Assembly (NCBI GenBank): GCA_965601685.1
Contig: CBFCWI010000001.1
Location: 496,001-560,000, forward strand
DNA from: JANQJD01 sp965601685
Lineage (GTDB): Bacteria > Pseudomonadota > Alphaproteobacteria > Rhodospirillales > Rhodospirillaceae
Length of the DNA: 64,000 nucleotides
Direction: 5' to 3'
Shown here: positions 17,260-26,475 of the stretch, piece after piece
Layout of the letters: each line of letters starts with the position of its first letter
Numbering within the stretch: position 1 is the stretch's first letter
Translations under genes and position numbers: made by a program
Notes under the pieces: generated by a model
What the model saw: the letters and a program-made list of their open reading frames with translations, nothing else
Database searches by the model: none
Told to the model about the DNA's origin: nothing

Positions 17260-18204
17260 TCACTGCATTGTGTTCCGCGGTGTGAATGGCCCCGATGGCA
17301 GAACCCCGTGTTGGTGCAGGAAGCTGTCGAGTGACTCAAGTTCTGCCATCAGTGCAGTGGTGTGCCAGTGACTGCGGCAGTCAGATCTATCTATAAAACA
17401 TATTCCTCCGTCTGACCGCACGCGGGTGCGTAGAAAAGCCACGTGTGTGGCCCATGTAGGCACGATAGTTGTAGCGGTCCAAGCCAGAAAGATCAGGCTT
17501 TCAGCTAACCCGTCGAGAAAGCCTGCATAGCGGAACAGATACAGAGTCCGCCACAGGTAGTCTTGCGCATGCTTGACCACTAGGCCTGACATCCCGCAGG
17601 CGTATAGGGCGATCAAAGCATGGGAGCTGAGGTAATAGGTCCCGAGAAATGTTAGGCCAGGGAACGTAAAACGGCCATCAGCCTGTTGCAAGGCGAGGAT
17701 CGTGGCGAAAGCAGCACGCACTTCCCGAGGATCCGGCGCATGTCCAACTATTTTCGGGCTATAGCGGCAGAGAAACAGTAAGGTGTTAACTGTCTCAAAC
17801 GGTGAAAGATCCTCACGACAATGAGCCAGACGCATTGGTATAGCGTTCGTAGCAGAAGGCGCAGCAGTAGAAGAGGCGAAGGTCACACCAGCATCAGAGA
17901 GAAAGCCAGCTGTAAGAGCAGCGTTTGTAGCGTCACCACACGACAGGGATGCAGGTTTGATGACGCTTAGTAGCCGTGCCACAGTAGTAAGAGGGCGTGT
18001 ATCGGCCTCCTCCTCTTGACGCAGGACCCGCATGGTTAAGGGGAAGCTCAAAGAAGCGATACGATTCCAGTCAAAGGCTCGGTCGTTGGTCAGATGAGTG
18101 AGAAGATCCCGCGTAACAAAATCTTGAGGTGTTTCCCCTGAGCCTGCTGCTGGCCTGCCAGAGAGCGAGCAGAAGAGGATGAGGACAAAGAGTCGTGGTG
18201 CCAT
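17260..18204 (-). CDS. Secreted protein of unknown function, possible alpha/alpha-toroid fold
   Basis: This 314-aa protein has a clear signal peptide (about 22 residues, ending PAAGSGE), so it is probably periplasmic. I do not recognise the family. The second half contains repeats resembling alpha/alpha-toroid enzymes: LQQADGRFTFPG followed by paired hydrophobic helices with YYLSSHALIALYA, and later SDGGICFIDRSDCRSHWHTTALMAEL. The DGxF and DGGI turns followed by an H-bearing helix recall terpene-cyclase/prenyltransferase-like repeats. There are six or more Cys in the mature part. Its start lies 3 nt after the hemB stop on the same strand, so it is very likely co-transcribed with hemB, although no functional link is known to me. 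Confidence 0.6.
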   Translation of the reverse strand: MAPRLFVLILFCSLSGRPAAGSGETPQDFVTRDLLTHLTNDRAFDWNRIASLSFPLTMRVLRQEEEADTRPLTTVARLLSVIKPASLSCGDATNAALTAGFLSDAGVTFASSTAAPSATNAIPMRLAHCREDLSPFETVNTLLFLCRYSPKIVGHAPDPREVRAAFATILALQQADGRFTFPGLTFLGTYYLSSHALIALYACGMSGLVVKHAQDYLWRTLYLFRYAGFLDGLAESLIFLAWTATTIVPTWATHVAFLRTRVRSDGGICFIDRSDCRSHWHTTALMAELESLDSFLHQHGVLPSGPFTPRNTMQ

Positions 18205-18207
18205 GGC

Positions 18208-19203
18208 CTACTCCTGAAGCAGACGAGCTATGTCAATGGCAGCATATGTCAGGATGGCATCAGCTCCGACTCGGCGAAAGCCGATCAGGCTTTCCAGCAT
18301 CGCTGCTTCATCCTCTACCCAGCCATGCGCAGCGGCTGCTTTCAGCATGGCGTACTCCCCCGAGACTTGGTAGACAAAGGTTGGCACCGCAAATGTCGCT
18401 TTGACTCGCTGCACGATATCCAGATACGGCAAGCCAGGCTTGACCATGACGAGATCAGCACCTTCCGCGAGGTCAAGAGCGACTTCACGCAAGGCTTCGT
18501 TGCCATTAGCGGGATCCATTTGGTAGGTCTTTTTATCTCCTTGTAACACACCACCGGATCCGACGGCATCGCGGAATGGCCCGTAGAAGGCTGAAGCATA
18601 CTTAGCCGCATAGGATAGAATCAGGACGTCAGGGAACCCAGCGTCATCCAGGGCCATGCGAATAGCACCTATCCGGCCATCCATCATGTCAGACGGGGCG
18701 ATAATATCACAACCAGCCTGCGCCTGGACTACGGCCTGACGGCACAATGCCGCTATAGTCTCATCGTTGACGATTGTCCCGTCCACTACCAAACCGTCAT
18801 GGCCCAGGTTGTTGAAAGGATCTAGTGCCACATCGCAGATGATTCCAAGATCAGGATGGGCGCTCTTCAGAGCCCGTACAGCCCGGCACACTAGGCTCTC
18901 TGGGTTCCAGGCTTCACGGCAGTCGGTAGTTTTTAAAGCAGGATCGATAATAGGGAAGAGCGCCACCGCTGGAATACCCAGTGTCTTTGCTAGACCAGCC
19001 ATCTGTACGAGTAGATCTATGCTCTGGCGAGTCACACCTGGCATTGAGGTGACCGGTTGACAGGTATTCCAGCCTTCACAGACAAAGGCAGGCCAGATCA
19101 GATCAGCCGGTGTAATATGTGCCTCAGCTACCAGCCGCCGCACCCAGTCGGCCTGACGCGTGCGTCGCATACGGATTCGTGGAAAGTGGCTGATACCTAT
19201 CAT
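18208..19203 (-). CDS. hemB: Delta-aminolevulinic acid dehydratase (porphobilinogen synthase)
   Basis: This 331-aa enzyme condenses two 5-aminolevulinate molecules to porphobilinogen, the step after HemA (34301-35527). The Schiff-base lysines are visible at K201 (SYAAKYASAFYGPF) and K255 (VMVKPGLPYLD). The active-site metal loop reads CDVALDPFNNLGHDG (residues 123-137). Asp replaces the zinc cysteines of the E. coli type, the signature of Mg/K-dependent alphaproteobacterial enzymes. The N-terminal RMRRTRQADWVRRLVAE is typical. It heads a two-gene unit with the secreted unknown protein. Confidence 0.96.
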   Translation of the reverse strand: MIGISHFPRIRMRRTRQADWVRRLVAEAHITPADLIWPAFVCEGWNTCQPVTSMPGVTRQSIDLLVQMAGLAKTLGIPAVALFPIIDPALKTTDCREAWNPESLVCRAVRALKSAHPDLGIICDVALDPFNNLGHDGLVVDGTIVNDETIAALCRQAVVQAQAGCDIIAPSDMMDGRIGAIRMALDDAGFPDVLILSYAAKYASAFYGPFRDAVGSGGVLQGDKKTYQMDPANGNEALREVALDLAEGADLVMVKPGLPYLDIVQRVKATFAVPTFVYQVSGEYAMLKAAAAHGWVEDEAAMLESLIGFRRVGADAILTYAAIDIARLLQE

Positions 19204-19247
19204 GTTGCCCAGGACATCACTCCTTCTTCATTTGTATGAAATACACA

Positions 19248-20540
19248 TTAAGAGATGCTCAGTGCTTGTTCTATATCCTTTAAAATGTCATCTATATGTT
19301 CTATACCAACGGATAGACGTATATAGCTTGTAGACACACCGGACGCTAACTGCTCCTCTGGAGATAGCTGTGAGTGAGTAGTCGTAGCGGGATGGATAGC
19401 CAAGCTCCGCGAATCCCCGATATTGGCAACATGGTAGAACATCTGCAAGGCATCGATGAATCGGCGCCCGGCTTCTAGCCCATCCTTTAGTTCGAAACCT
19501 ACGAGGGCACCATAACCACCCTGCAGATAGGTATTAGCGCGACGGCGATACTCTCCTGTCTGCAGGCCAGGGTATATAACCCGGCTTATTCGGGAATGCT
19601 CGTTAAGGTAATGTGCAACCTGAGCAGCATTCGCGCAGTGAACACGCATGCGCAGCGGCAAGGTTTCCAGTCCCTGGATAAAGGCGAAGGCGTTGAAAGG
19701 ACTCATAGCCGTGCCAATATCCCGTAGGAGCGTTGCCCGCATGCGCAGACTGTAGGCAATCGGCCCTAAAGGTTTCACGGCTTCAGTCCATACAGTACCA
19801 TGATAGTTAGGATCTGGTTCGTTCAGAAGTGGGAATCGTTCCTTATAGTGTTCCCAATTGAACACGCCGCTGTCAATGACTATACCTCCTATAGAGGTAC
19901 CATGGCCACCGATATACTTAGTGGTTGAATATATTACAACTGCTGCCCCGTGCGCGATAGGTTTGCACAGGATTGGTGCAGCAGTGTTATCCACGATTAG
20001 CGGAATGCCAAGAGCATGGCCTATGTCAGCGACTTCGCGAATGGGGAAAACCTGCAACTTGGGATTGGGTAACGTCTCGGCATAGAAACACCGTGTACGG
20101 TCATCAACATTAGATTGGAAAGCATCTGGGTCAGCGGGGTCAACGAATCGGGTCTCGATACCCATTTGACGTAAGGTGTTAGCAAATAAGTTCCAGGTAC
20201 CTCCATACAAGTCTGTGGAGGCAACAAAATTATCACCAGACTCGCATAGATTCAGAATGGCCAACATGCTTGCCGCTTGGCCTGACGACAGAGCCAGTGC
20301 AGCAGCACCCCCTTCCAGCGCGGCCATCCGTTGCTCAAGGACAGCACAGGTTGGATTCATGATACGTGTATAAATATTTCCTAATTCACGCAGAGCAAAC
20401 AAGTCTGCAGCATGCTGGGTATCGCGGAAAGTATAAGAGGTGGTCTGATAGATAGGAACAGCAACGGCCTGGGTTGCTATATCCGACCGGTAACCAGCGT
20501 GGAGTACAATAGTCTCGGGATGTTGCGACTCTATGGTCAT
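19248..20540 (-). CDS. metY: O-acetylhomoserine sulfhydrylase (Cys/Met metabolism PLP enzyme)
   Basis: This 430-aa PLP enzyme of the gamma family makes homocysteine from O-acetylhomoserine and sulfide. The ATG at 20540 (MTIESQHPETIVLHAGY) fits family starts and has GAGGG upstream; an in-frame start at 20597 is less likely. Motifs are VPIYQTTSYTF, YTRIMNPTCAVLEQRMAALEGG, the PLP lysine in YSTTKYIGGHGTSIGG, a YPGL segment, and the C-terminal HPATTTHSQLSPEEQ followed by RLSVGIEHIDDI. The GTSIGG and long insert favour MetY over MetB/MetZ. It lies 59 nt downstream of the copper chaperone gene. Confidence 0.92.
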   Translation of the reverse strand: MTIESQHPETIVLHAGYRSDIATQAVAVPIYQTTSYTFRDTQHAADLFALRELGNIYTRIMNPTCAVLEQRMAALEGGAAALALSSGQAASMLAILNLCESGDNFVASTDLYGGTWNLFANTLRQMGIETRFVDPADPDAFQSNVDDRTRCFYAETLPNPKLQVFPIREVADIGHALGIPLIVDNTAAPILCKPIAHGAAVVIYSTTKYIGGHGTSIGGIVIDSGVFNWEHYKERFPLLNEPDPNYHGTVWTEAVKPLGPIAYSLRMRATLLRDIGTAMSPFNAFAFIQGLETLPLRMRVHCANAAQVAHYLNEHSRISRVIYPGLQTGEYRRRANTYLQGGYGALVGFELKDGLEAGRRFIDALQMFYHVANIGDSRSLAIHPATTTHSQLSPEEQLASGVSTSYIRLSVGIEHIDDILKDIEQALSIS

Positions 20541-20599
20541 GACAGCATAGCCCTCGATTGCAGAAAAGCGGAAGGATTGCGGTCCAGGATGACTCACAT

Positions 20600-21091
20600 T
20601 CAGTGATTGGCACGGGTGGGCTCATCATGGCCCGTGTGATGGTCTGGTGGCCCCGTGGCTCCCACATCGCGGACTGGAACCGTCGTTTCCACTACGTTGG
20701 AAGTAGCAAATACTAAGTGGAGAGGAATCACTACACCCTCTCGCAGCGGCTGTCTTAAGCCTATCAGCATCACATGTTCAGCACCTGGCTGCAAAGTGAT
20801 TGACCCACCTGCTGGAATCGGCAGAACAGAAACAGGTCGCATCTGCGTGATGCCACTGACAGTTTTGTGGACGTGCAACTCTGTCAGGGATGCGATTGGA
20901 CTGGAAGCGGCTACGAGAATATCCCCATGGCCAGAGGTGTCGGTAAGTGTCACAAACGCAGCCCCGTTGGATGCTTCTTGAAAGGTAGCACGTGCCCAAG
21001 ACCCCTCTACCTGTACGCCTGCTGGAGCGCCTCGTGAGAAACTCATAAGTGAGAAACTCATAGCAGCAACAGCCAACACCCAGTGTTTCAT
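20600..21091 (-). CDS. PCu(A)C periplasmic copper chaperone
   Basis: This 163-aa secreted protein has a signal peptide of about 21 residues. The copper-binding motif H-X10-M-X21-H-X-M is exactly present: H73, M84, H106 and M108. Its role is Cu(I) delivery, probably to cytochrome c oxidase. The C-terminus adds a His-rich tail (DHHTGHDE) that could bind more metal. The signal peptide carries an in-frame 15-bp duplication giving MSFSLMSFS. It is close to a DsbD/ScsB-like reductase gene (21937), a plausible partner in keeping periplasmic thiols reduced for copper insertion. Confidence 0.9.
   Translation of the reverse strand: MKHWVLAVAAMSFSLMSFSRGAPAGVQVEGSWARATFQEASNGAAFVTLTDTSGHGDILVAASSPIASLTELHVHKTVSGITQMRPVSVLPIPAGGSITLQPGAEHVMLIGLRQPLREGVVIPLHLVFATSNVVETTVPVRDVGATGPPDHHTGHDEPTRANH
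21034..21063. repeat. 15-bp in-frame tandem duplication in the copper chaperone signal peptide
   Basis: GTGAGAAACTCATAA (21034-21048) is followed by GTGAGAAACTCATAG (21049-21063); 14 of 15 positions match. On the minus strand it encodes MSFS twice and preserves the frame. Confidence 0.9.
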
Positions 21092-21146
21092 GGAAACATT
21101 CCCCTGCGCAGATGTTTTTGGTTCCTTTCTTTCTCACGGCTCCATT

Positions 21147-21722
21147 TTAAGCATGACCAAATTCCAGCGATAGCATGCGAACATCGATGCCGAGTCGGGT
21201 CATCGCCTGCTCCCACTTGTGATCGAGATTATCGCCGAACAACAGTTCTTCGTCAGCGGGAACGGTTAACCAAACGTTCTGACGCAGTTCGCTATCTAAT
21301 TGACCTTCTCCCCATCCTGCATAACCCAGCGCGAGCAGACTCCGACGTGGACCTCGTCCTTCGGCAATGGCCTTGAGTACATCGACCGTTGCTGTAAGTC
21401 CGACATGCTGATCCACCATGATAGTCGCATTGTGTACGTAGTCCACTGAATGCAGCACAAAGCCGCGTCCCGCTTCTACCGGCCCGCCGGAATGAACATG
21501 AATGCTATGGCACAACGGCGTAGCATGAATACCCAGCTGTTCCAACAGCTCAGGAAAGGTGACAGCCTCAATCGCCCGGTTCAAGACCAGTCCCATCGCG
21601 CCTGCCGGTGTGTGTGTGCAGATATACACAACCGCTTTAGTGAATCGGGGATCAGACATCAGTGGCATGGCCACGAGACACTGCCCCACAAGGTACTCGC
21701 CCTGCTGAATCAACTTTCTCAT
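21147..21722 (-). CDS. yqgE: YqgE/AlgH family protein (UPF0301)
   Basis: This 191-aa cytoplasmic protein is of the UPF0301 family, whose function is not established; AlgH was linked to alginate regulation in Pseudomonas. I start at the ATG at 21722 (MRKLIQQGEYLVGQCLVAMP). A GTG 13 codons earlier is possible, and neither has a strong ribosome site. Visible family motifs are GQCLVAMPLMSDPRFTKAVVYICTH, GAMGLVLNR, the HSGGPVEAGRGFVLHS stretch and ALGYAGWGEGQLDSELRQNVWL. The length is normal. Confidence 0.9.
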   Translation of the reverse strand: MRKLIQQGEYLVGQCLVAMPLMSDPRFTKAVVYICTHTPAGAMGLVLNRAIEAVTFPELLEQLGIHATPLCHSIHVHSGGPVEAGRGFVLHSVDYVHNATIMVDQHVGLTATVDVLKAIAEGRGPRRSLLALGYAGWGEGQLDSELRQNVWLTVPADEELLFGDNLDHKWEQAMTRLGIDVRMLSLEFGHA

Positions 21723-21936
21723 GTGACTGGAATATGCCGAAGCCTGCAAGAACGCAAGCACAGTTGTTGATTTCAGATGATCCGTTCACAGGACAAGCCA
21801 GACATCCATTCAACATGGTAGTGCTAAACGGCGGGTTGACAGGAAATTTCTATTTTTGCTACTACCATCGGAAGTACTTACCTCCTCAGATCACTACAGA
21901 GCTTCCTACTTCGGCTCACACGTGAGAACAGGGCAA

Positions 21937-24195
21937 ATGAGGATATGCACGATCCTTCCTCTTGATACGACTGTGGCAGTTAGTATTAAATTAGAACATA
22001 TAGGAAATATATGTAGATTGTACTATGCCGGCCGTACGCTCTGGGTGGGTCTGTGGCAGATCGTCCTGATTCTATTAGCCTGGCTCGTTGCTGCGAGTGA
22101 GGTCAGTCTGTCCGCTACGACGGTGGAAAAGGAACTGGGATTAGAATCAGGAGATTGGACACAATCGGCAGCGCAGCTAGATTCGTTGTTGCTCAGCACT
22201 GGCGAAGAGACAGCAGGCCCTAGCGCTTCCCCATGGGTTCGCCATTCCCAGGGAGCTGTGCGGCTTGTTTCAACCGTGACTGGGGTCGGCACGAGTCACT
22301 CGATCCTTCTGGGTCTTCAATTTGCCCTCCAACCGCACTGGAAGATCTACTGGCGTGCCCCGGGAGAGACGGGCTACCCCCCTACTGTAGATTGGGGGGG
22401 GTCGCAAAACCTTGCCAAGACCAGAATCGCTTGGCCCGCTCCCCGCCGTTTTAGTTTCCAGGGAGTCGAGACTGCTGGTTATGAAGGGGAGGTGATCTTT
22501 CCTATTACTGCTATCCTCGAACGACCTGGTGTACCTCTCATGGGACACGCAAATATAGAATTTTTAGTATGTTCTACTCTCTGCGTTCCGCAGCGGGCCG
22601 TATTAGATCTGCTGGTTCGAGATGGACCGGCAGAATCATCGCCATTTATACATCTGGTGGAACGTTCTGCCGCCCGTGTGCCTGGTGACGGCAGAGCGGC
22701 TGGGTTGCACTTAATCACAGCTACTACGCAACCAGGGACAAAAGACGGTCTTATCGAGGTCGCAGTAGAAGCCGAACTGCCTCTAGCGGCACCTGATTTA
22801 TTTATTGAAGGCCATAACAACGTGCGCGCTAGTCTCCCACAGATCTCCCAAAGGAGTAGAGATAGCAGGCACGTTGTTCTGCGTGTGCGGACTCGGAGTC
22901 CGGTGGCTGTTGGTGCACTGGTAACGCTCACTGTTGTTGATGGGGTCCGTGCCTTAGAGGCCACTGTACCGTTAGGAACTCTTGTCGCTGATCACGATAC
23001 AATATTTGAGATTGGTATCATACTCAGTCTCGCCTTTCTAGGAGGACTCATCCTGAACCTAATGCCATGCGTATTGCCAGTCCTCTCTCTCAAGGTCATG
23101 ACCATGATCAGCCATGGTGGCGCTGAAAGACTGGCGGTACGATGGAGTTTTGTAGCCTCTGCAGCTGGCGTCCTCTTCTCATTTATGCTACTGGCAGCAG
23201 CGACGATCACACTCAAGGCAACAGGAGCAGCTGTAGGATGGGGGATTCAATTTCAACAGCCGCTGTTCTTGTCCATCATGATCATAGTACTCACGTTGTT
23301 CACTGCTAATCTATGGGGGCTATTTGAAATTTCCCTGCCGTCGTGGCTCACAGACCAGGGCGGTGGAGTACGTACATATGGCTACACTGGCGCTTTTCTT
23401 ACTGGGATCTTCGCTACCCTCTTGGCTACACCATGCTCTGCCCCGTTTCTGGGCACTGCGGTGGGATTTGCCCTAGCTCGTGGGCCAGTAGAAATCTTGC
23501 TGATCTTCATGGTGCTGGGAATCGGCATGGCAATGCCGTACATCCTCGTCGCTATTTTCCCGACTCTCGCTGTACGTCTACCGCAACCCGGCCCTTGGAT
23601 GATATGGCTGAAAGGATTGATGGGCCTAGCCCTGGCCGCTACAGTTGTATGGTTGTTAACGGTATTTGCAGTCCAAGTAGGCGAAACAACGGCTATCCTC
23701 ACAGGCGCTGCAATGGTAACAGTTATTGGGATACTGGCGTCGCGGCTGCACCCGCCTCTGCGACCTCTGCCTGTAGCAGTTGTTATTTCTGTAGGGCTTA
23801 CCATTATAGCTCAGGTTGGGCAGGAACGGGAAACATTATCGCATCAGGGTCTGTGGTTACCGTTTAACGAAAACGTTCTTGCACACCATGTGGCTAACGG
23901 GCGGGTGGTTTTCGTAGACATCACTGCCGACTGGTGTATCACCTGTCGGATCAACAAAGCACTGGTACTCTCGCACAGAGAGGTCGTGAAACGCCTGCAG
24001 GATGTTGTTGCTATGCAGGCCGATTGGACCCGGCCTGACGTGGGAGTCTCAGCCTATTTAACACGATTCGGCCGTTACGGTATTCCCTTCAATGTCGTTT
24101 ACGGACCAGGCGCGCGACAGGGGATCGCCCTGCCAGAGCTGCTCACGGCAGAGGTGGTTCTGCAGGCCTTGGAGACAGCAGCGGGACGAGTGTGA
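21937..24195 (+). CDS. DsbD/ScsB-like thiol:disulfide interchange protein
   Basis: This is an inner-membrane reductase of about 752 aa that passes electrons from cytoplasmic thioredoxin to the periplasm. An N-terminal DsbD-alpha-like periplasmic domain carries the Cys pair in VCSTLCVPQ (about residues 211 and 215). It is followed by a domain of about eight transmembrane helices with catalytic Cys in MPCVLPVLSLK (about 377) and in TPCSAPFLG (about 500). A C-terminal thioredoxin-like domain has WCITC (about 667-670). The true start is uncertain: 21937 is used, an upstream in-frame ATG at 21856 exists, and the signal-type hydrophobic stretch begins only at about residue 37. A 12-bp tandem repeat begins at its stop codon. 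Confidence 0.85.
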   Translation: MRICTILPLDTTVAVSIKLEHIGNICRLYYAGRTLWVGLWQIVLILLAWLVAASEVSLSATTVEKELGLESGDWTQSAAQLDSLLLSTGEETAGPSASPWVRHSQGAVRLVSTVTGVGTSHSILLGLQFALQPHWKIYWRAPGETGYPPTVDWGGSQNLAKTRIAWPAPRRFSFQGVETAGYEGEVIFPITAILERPGVPLMGHANIEFLVCSTLCVPQRAVLDLLVRDGPAESSPFIHLVERSAARVPGDGRAAGLHLITATTQPGTKDGLIEVAVEAELPLAAPDLFIEGHNNVRASLPQISQRSRDSRHVVLRVRTRSPVAVGALVTLTVVDGVRALEATVPLGTLVADHDTIFEIGIILSLAFLGGLILNLMPCVLPVLSLKVMTMISHGGAERLAVRWSFVASAAGVLFSFMLLAAATITLKATGAAVGWGIQFQQPLFLSIMIIVLTLFTANLWGLFEISLPSWLTDQGGGVRTYGYTGAFLTGIFATLLATPCSAPFLGTAVGFALARGPVEILLIFMVLGIGMAMPYILVAIFPTLAVRLPQPGPWMIWLKGLMGLALAATVVWLLTVFAVQVGETTAILTGAAMVTVIGILASRLHPPLRPLPVAVVISVGLTIIAQVGQERETLSHQGLWLPFNENVLAHHVANGRVVFVDITADWCITCRINKALVLSHREVVKRLQDVVAMQADWTRPDVGVSAYLTRFGRYGIPFNVVYGPGARQGIALPELLTAEVVLQALETAAGRV

Positions 24196-24216
24196 CAGAC
24201 TATTTGACAGACTATT
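24193..24216 (+). repeat. 12-bp perfect tandem duplication at the dsbD-like stop codon
   Basis: TGACAGACTATT occurs at 24193-24204 and 24205-24216. The first TGA is the stop codon. It lies between convergent genes and is followed by TTTTAG. Confidence 0.95.
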
Positions 24217-24217
24217 T

Positions 24218-25726
24218 TTAGCCTTGTTCTATGTACCGCTGCCTCAGGTAGGTTTTGAAGACTGCCGCGTCCAATGGCCTGCCTGTGGCTGCTGTCAAAA
24301 GAGCATCTGTACTCAAGCATGAGCCATGTGCATGCACATGACTGCGTAGCCACGTCAGGAGAGGCGTAAAGTTACCGTTACTCAAGTTAATCCGAATAGT
24401 AGAATCTTTTTGACATGCAGACTCAAAAAATTGCACTGCCATGATAGAACCTAACGTGTAAGTTGGAAAGTATCCGAAGGCACCTGCATACCAATGAATG
24501 TCCTGCAGACAGCCAAGGCGGTCGTCAGGTGGGGTGATTCCAAGGAGGCGACTCATCGCCTCACTCCAAGCTATAGGCAGGTCGGCCACAGTCAGTGCTC
24601 CTGCTATCAGGGCCTGCTCTAGCTGGTAGCGTAGGATGATATGGGCCAGATATGTGATTTCGTCAGCGCTGACACGGATACAGCTGGGTTCCACCCACGT
24701 ATAATAACGGTGGAGATTCTCTGCATCCCAGGCAGGATCCTCGCTCCTAAACGTCATATGCAGGAGCGGCGCTGCATAGGTTAGAAACTCCCGTGACCGG
24801 CAAGCCTGCATTTCGATCAACAGCGCTTGGCTCTCGTGTAGACTCGTGCTGCAAGCTCTTCCAACTGGTTGCCAGCGCCATGTGCGTGGGAGGCCTAATT
24901 CGTACAGAGCATGACCTGTCTCATGCAGAACCCCCATCAGGCTAGAGGTAAAATTTTCCTTGTCATAGCGAGTGGTGATGCGTACATCATCGCAGGTGCC
25001 CCCGCAGAACGGGTGATGGCTCACATCCAGCCGTCCATGTTCGAAGTCAAAACCGAGCTCTCTCATGAACCTTAAGCCCAGCTGCCGCTGGTGCTCGACA
25101 GAAAACGGCCCTGCTGGTAATCGCGGGCGATTGCGATGCTGTTGCCGTGTGAGGGCAGTGTCAAGGATTCCAGGAAGAAAATCCTTCTCAAGCTCTGTAA
25201 AGAGGGCATGGACCTTATCTATCCGAGCACCTGGTTCATATTGGTCAAGCAGAGCCTCATAGGGCAGGCAGCGTAACTGCTCCCCCTTGGATTCTCCTAC
25301 CTTCCGTACGAGGTGTACCAGTTCTGTGAAGTCTGGTGACACGTGGGTAAAGTTAGCCACAGACCGGGCCTCTCGCCAGCGTATCTCGCAGAGAGACTCG
25401 ACTCTCGCTAGTGCGTCTACTAGGTCAGATGGTACTGCCGTGGCGTGTAGCCACTGGTGCCGCATTTTACGCAAGTTAGCCGCCACCCATGGATCATCTG
25501 AAGGTGTGGACTCGGCTTCGTCTAACCAGGCTCCTACTGCGGGATCTGTCAACCATTCATGAGAGAGTGCTCGTAAAGTCGCCGTTGCCTCTGCACGGCT
25601 CCTAGCCCCCCCGGGCGGCATCATGACCGCAGTATCCCAACTCAAAATGGCATTAGCTTCCTCAAGTTGCAGGAGGCGCGTGAAACGTTTCTCCAGATGA
25701 GCACGGGCTACCTCAGCAGACATCAC
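24218..25726 (-). CDS. Carboxypeptidase Taq (M32 family metallopeptidase)
   Basis: This 502-aa zinc carboxypeptidase is probably cytoplasmic. The metal site HETGH is visible in MGVLHETGHALYELGLP, preceded by DVRITTRYDKENFTSSL and followed by the family's SLHESQALLIEMQ glutamate segment. The C-terminal part has the M32-type WYAGAFGYFPTYTLGSIMA. The length is normal for M32 enzymes (about 500 aa). It is convergent with the DsbD-like gene and divergent from cobO. Confidence 0.94.
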   Translation of the reverse strand: MMSAEVARAHLEKRFTRLLQLEEANAILSWDTAVMMPPGGARSRAEATATLRALSHEWLTDPAVGAWLDEAESTPSDDPWVAANLRKMRHQWLHATAVPSDLVDALARVESLCEIRWREARSVANFTHVSPDFTELVHLVRKVGESKGEQLRCLPYEALLDQYEPGARIDKVHALFTELEKDFLPGILDTALTRQQHRNRPRLPAGPFSVEHQRQLGLRFMRELGFDFEHGRLDVSHHPFCGGTCDDVRITTRYDKENFTSSLMGVLHETGHALYELGLPRTWRWQPVGRACSTSLHESQALLIEMQACRSREFLTYAAPLLHMTFRSEDPAWDAENLHRYYTWVEPSCIRVSADEITYLAHIILRYQLEQALIAGALTVADLPIAWSEAMSRLLGITPPDDRLGCLQDIHWYAGAFGYFPTYTLGSIMAVQFFESACQKDSTIRINLSNGNFTPLLTWLRSHVHAHGSCLSTDALLTAATGRPLDAAVFKTYLRQRYIEQG

Positions 25727-25860
25727 GCGAAAACCCTTCCTACGCCCACGTGGTCCTGTATAGCGTTTCCACTGTAGTTTCTAGAATGCCATACGCAGGA
25801 ATAGGAAGAAGGTTCAGCAACCTTTAAGGCTCTAACCAGAAACCAGAGAGGAGAGCGTAT

Positions 25861-26475
25861 ATGACAACTAGTTCCGACAACATACCATGTCGCTATGCCG
25901 AACGCATGGCAAAAAAGAAGAGTGCCCGTGAGCGTATGATGAGGGGAAAACGCAGCAGTCAAGGGCTGTTAGTGGTGCATACTGGAGCCGGAAAGGGTAA
26001 ATCGTCAGCGGCTTTCGGTATGGTACTCCGCTGCATCGGCCATGGTCTAAAAACAGGGGTAGTTCAGTTCATCAAGGGTGCCTGGGATACGGGTGAGCAT
26101 CGGGTTTTGGCAGGTTTTCCCGGATTAGTCACTTTTCTTGCTATGGGTGAAGGATTTACATGGGAAACACAGAACCGTGACCGTGATGTGGCCGCAGCCC
26201 GACGCGCCTGGGAAATGGCAGAGAGCATGCTTGCAGATCCTACCTACAGAATGGTAGTATTAGATGAATTAAACGTCGTATTGCGTTATCAGTATCTAAA
26301 ATTAGAAGAAGTCATAGCAGCGATTCTGGCGCGGCCAGGAGGCCAGCATGCAGTGGTGACAGGCCGCAATGCACCAGAAGGTTTGGTTGAAGTAGCTGAT
26401 TTAGTTACTGAGATGACTCTCATTAAGCACCCCTTCCGCAGAGGAATCAAAGCGCAATCAGGAGTAGAGTTTTAG
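25861..26475 (+). CDS. cobO: Cob(I)yrinic acid a,c-diamide adenosyltransferase
   Basis: This 204-aa CobA/CobO/BtuR-type ATP:corrinoid adenosyltransferase acts late in cobalamin synthesis or salvage. The ATG at 25861 follows GAGAGGAGAGCG. The P-loop TGAGKGKSSA is at residues 41-50. Further family motifs are VVQFIKGAWDTGE, AMGEGFTWET, MVVLDELNVVLRY and VTGRNAPEGLVEVADLVTEM. The N-terminal basic segment is typical of CobO. cobQ follows 412 nt later on the same strand; no B12 riboswitch motif was recognised upstream. Confidence 0.95.
   Translation: MTTSSDNIPCRYAERMAKKKSARERMMRGKRSSQGLLVVHTGAGKGKSSAAFGMVLRCIGHGLKTGVVQFIKGAWDTGEHRVLAGFPGLVTFLAMGEGFTWETQNRDRDVAAARRAWEMAESMLADPTYRMVVLDELNVVLRYQYLKLEEVIAAILARPGGQHAVVTGRNAPEGLVEVADLVTEMTLIKHPFRRGIKAQSGVEF

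Noticed and set aside
22479..22964. A 161-codon minus-strand frame opposite the dsbD-like gene
   Set aside because: Shadow of the coding strand; the composition is low-complexity Ser/Thr/Arg and no family is recognised.
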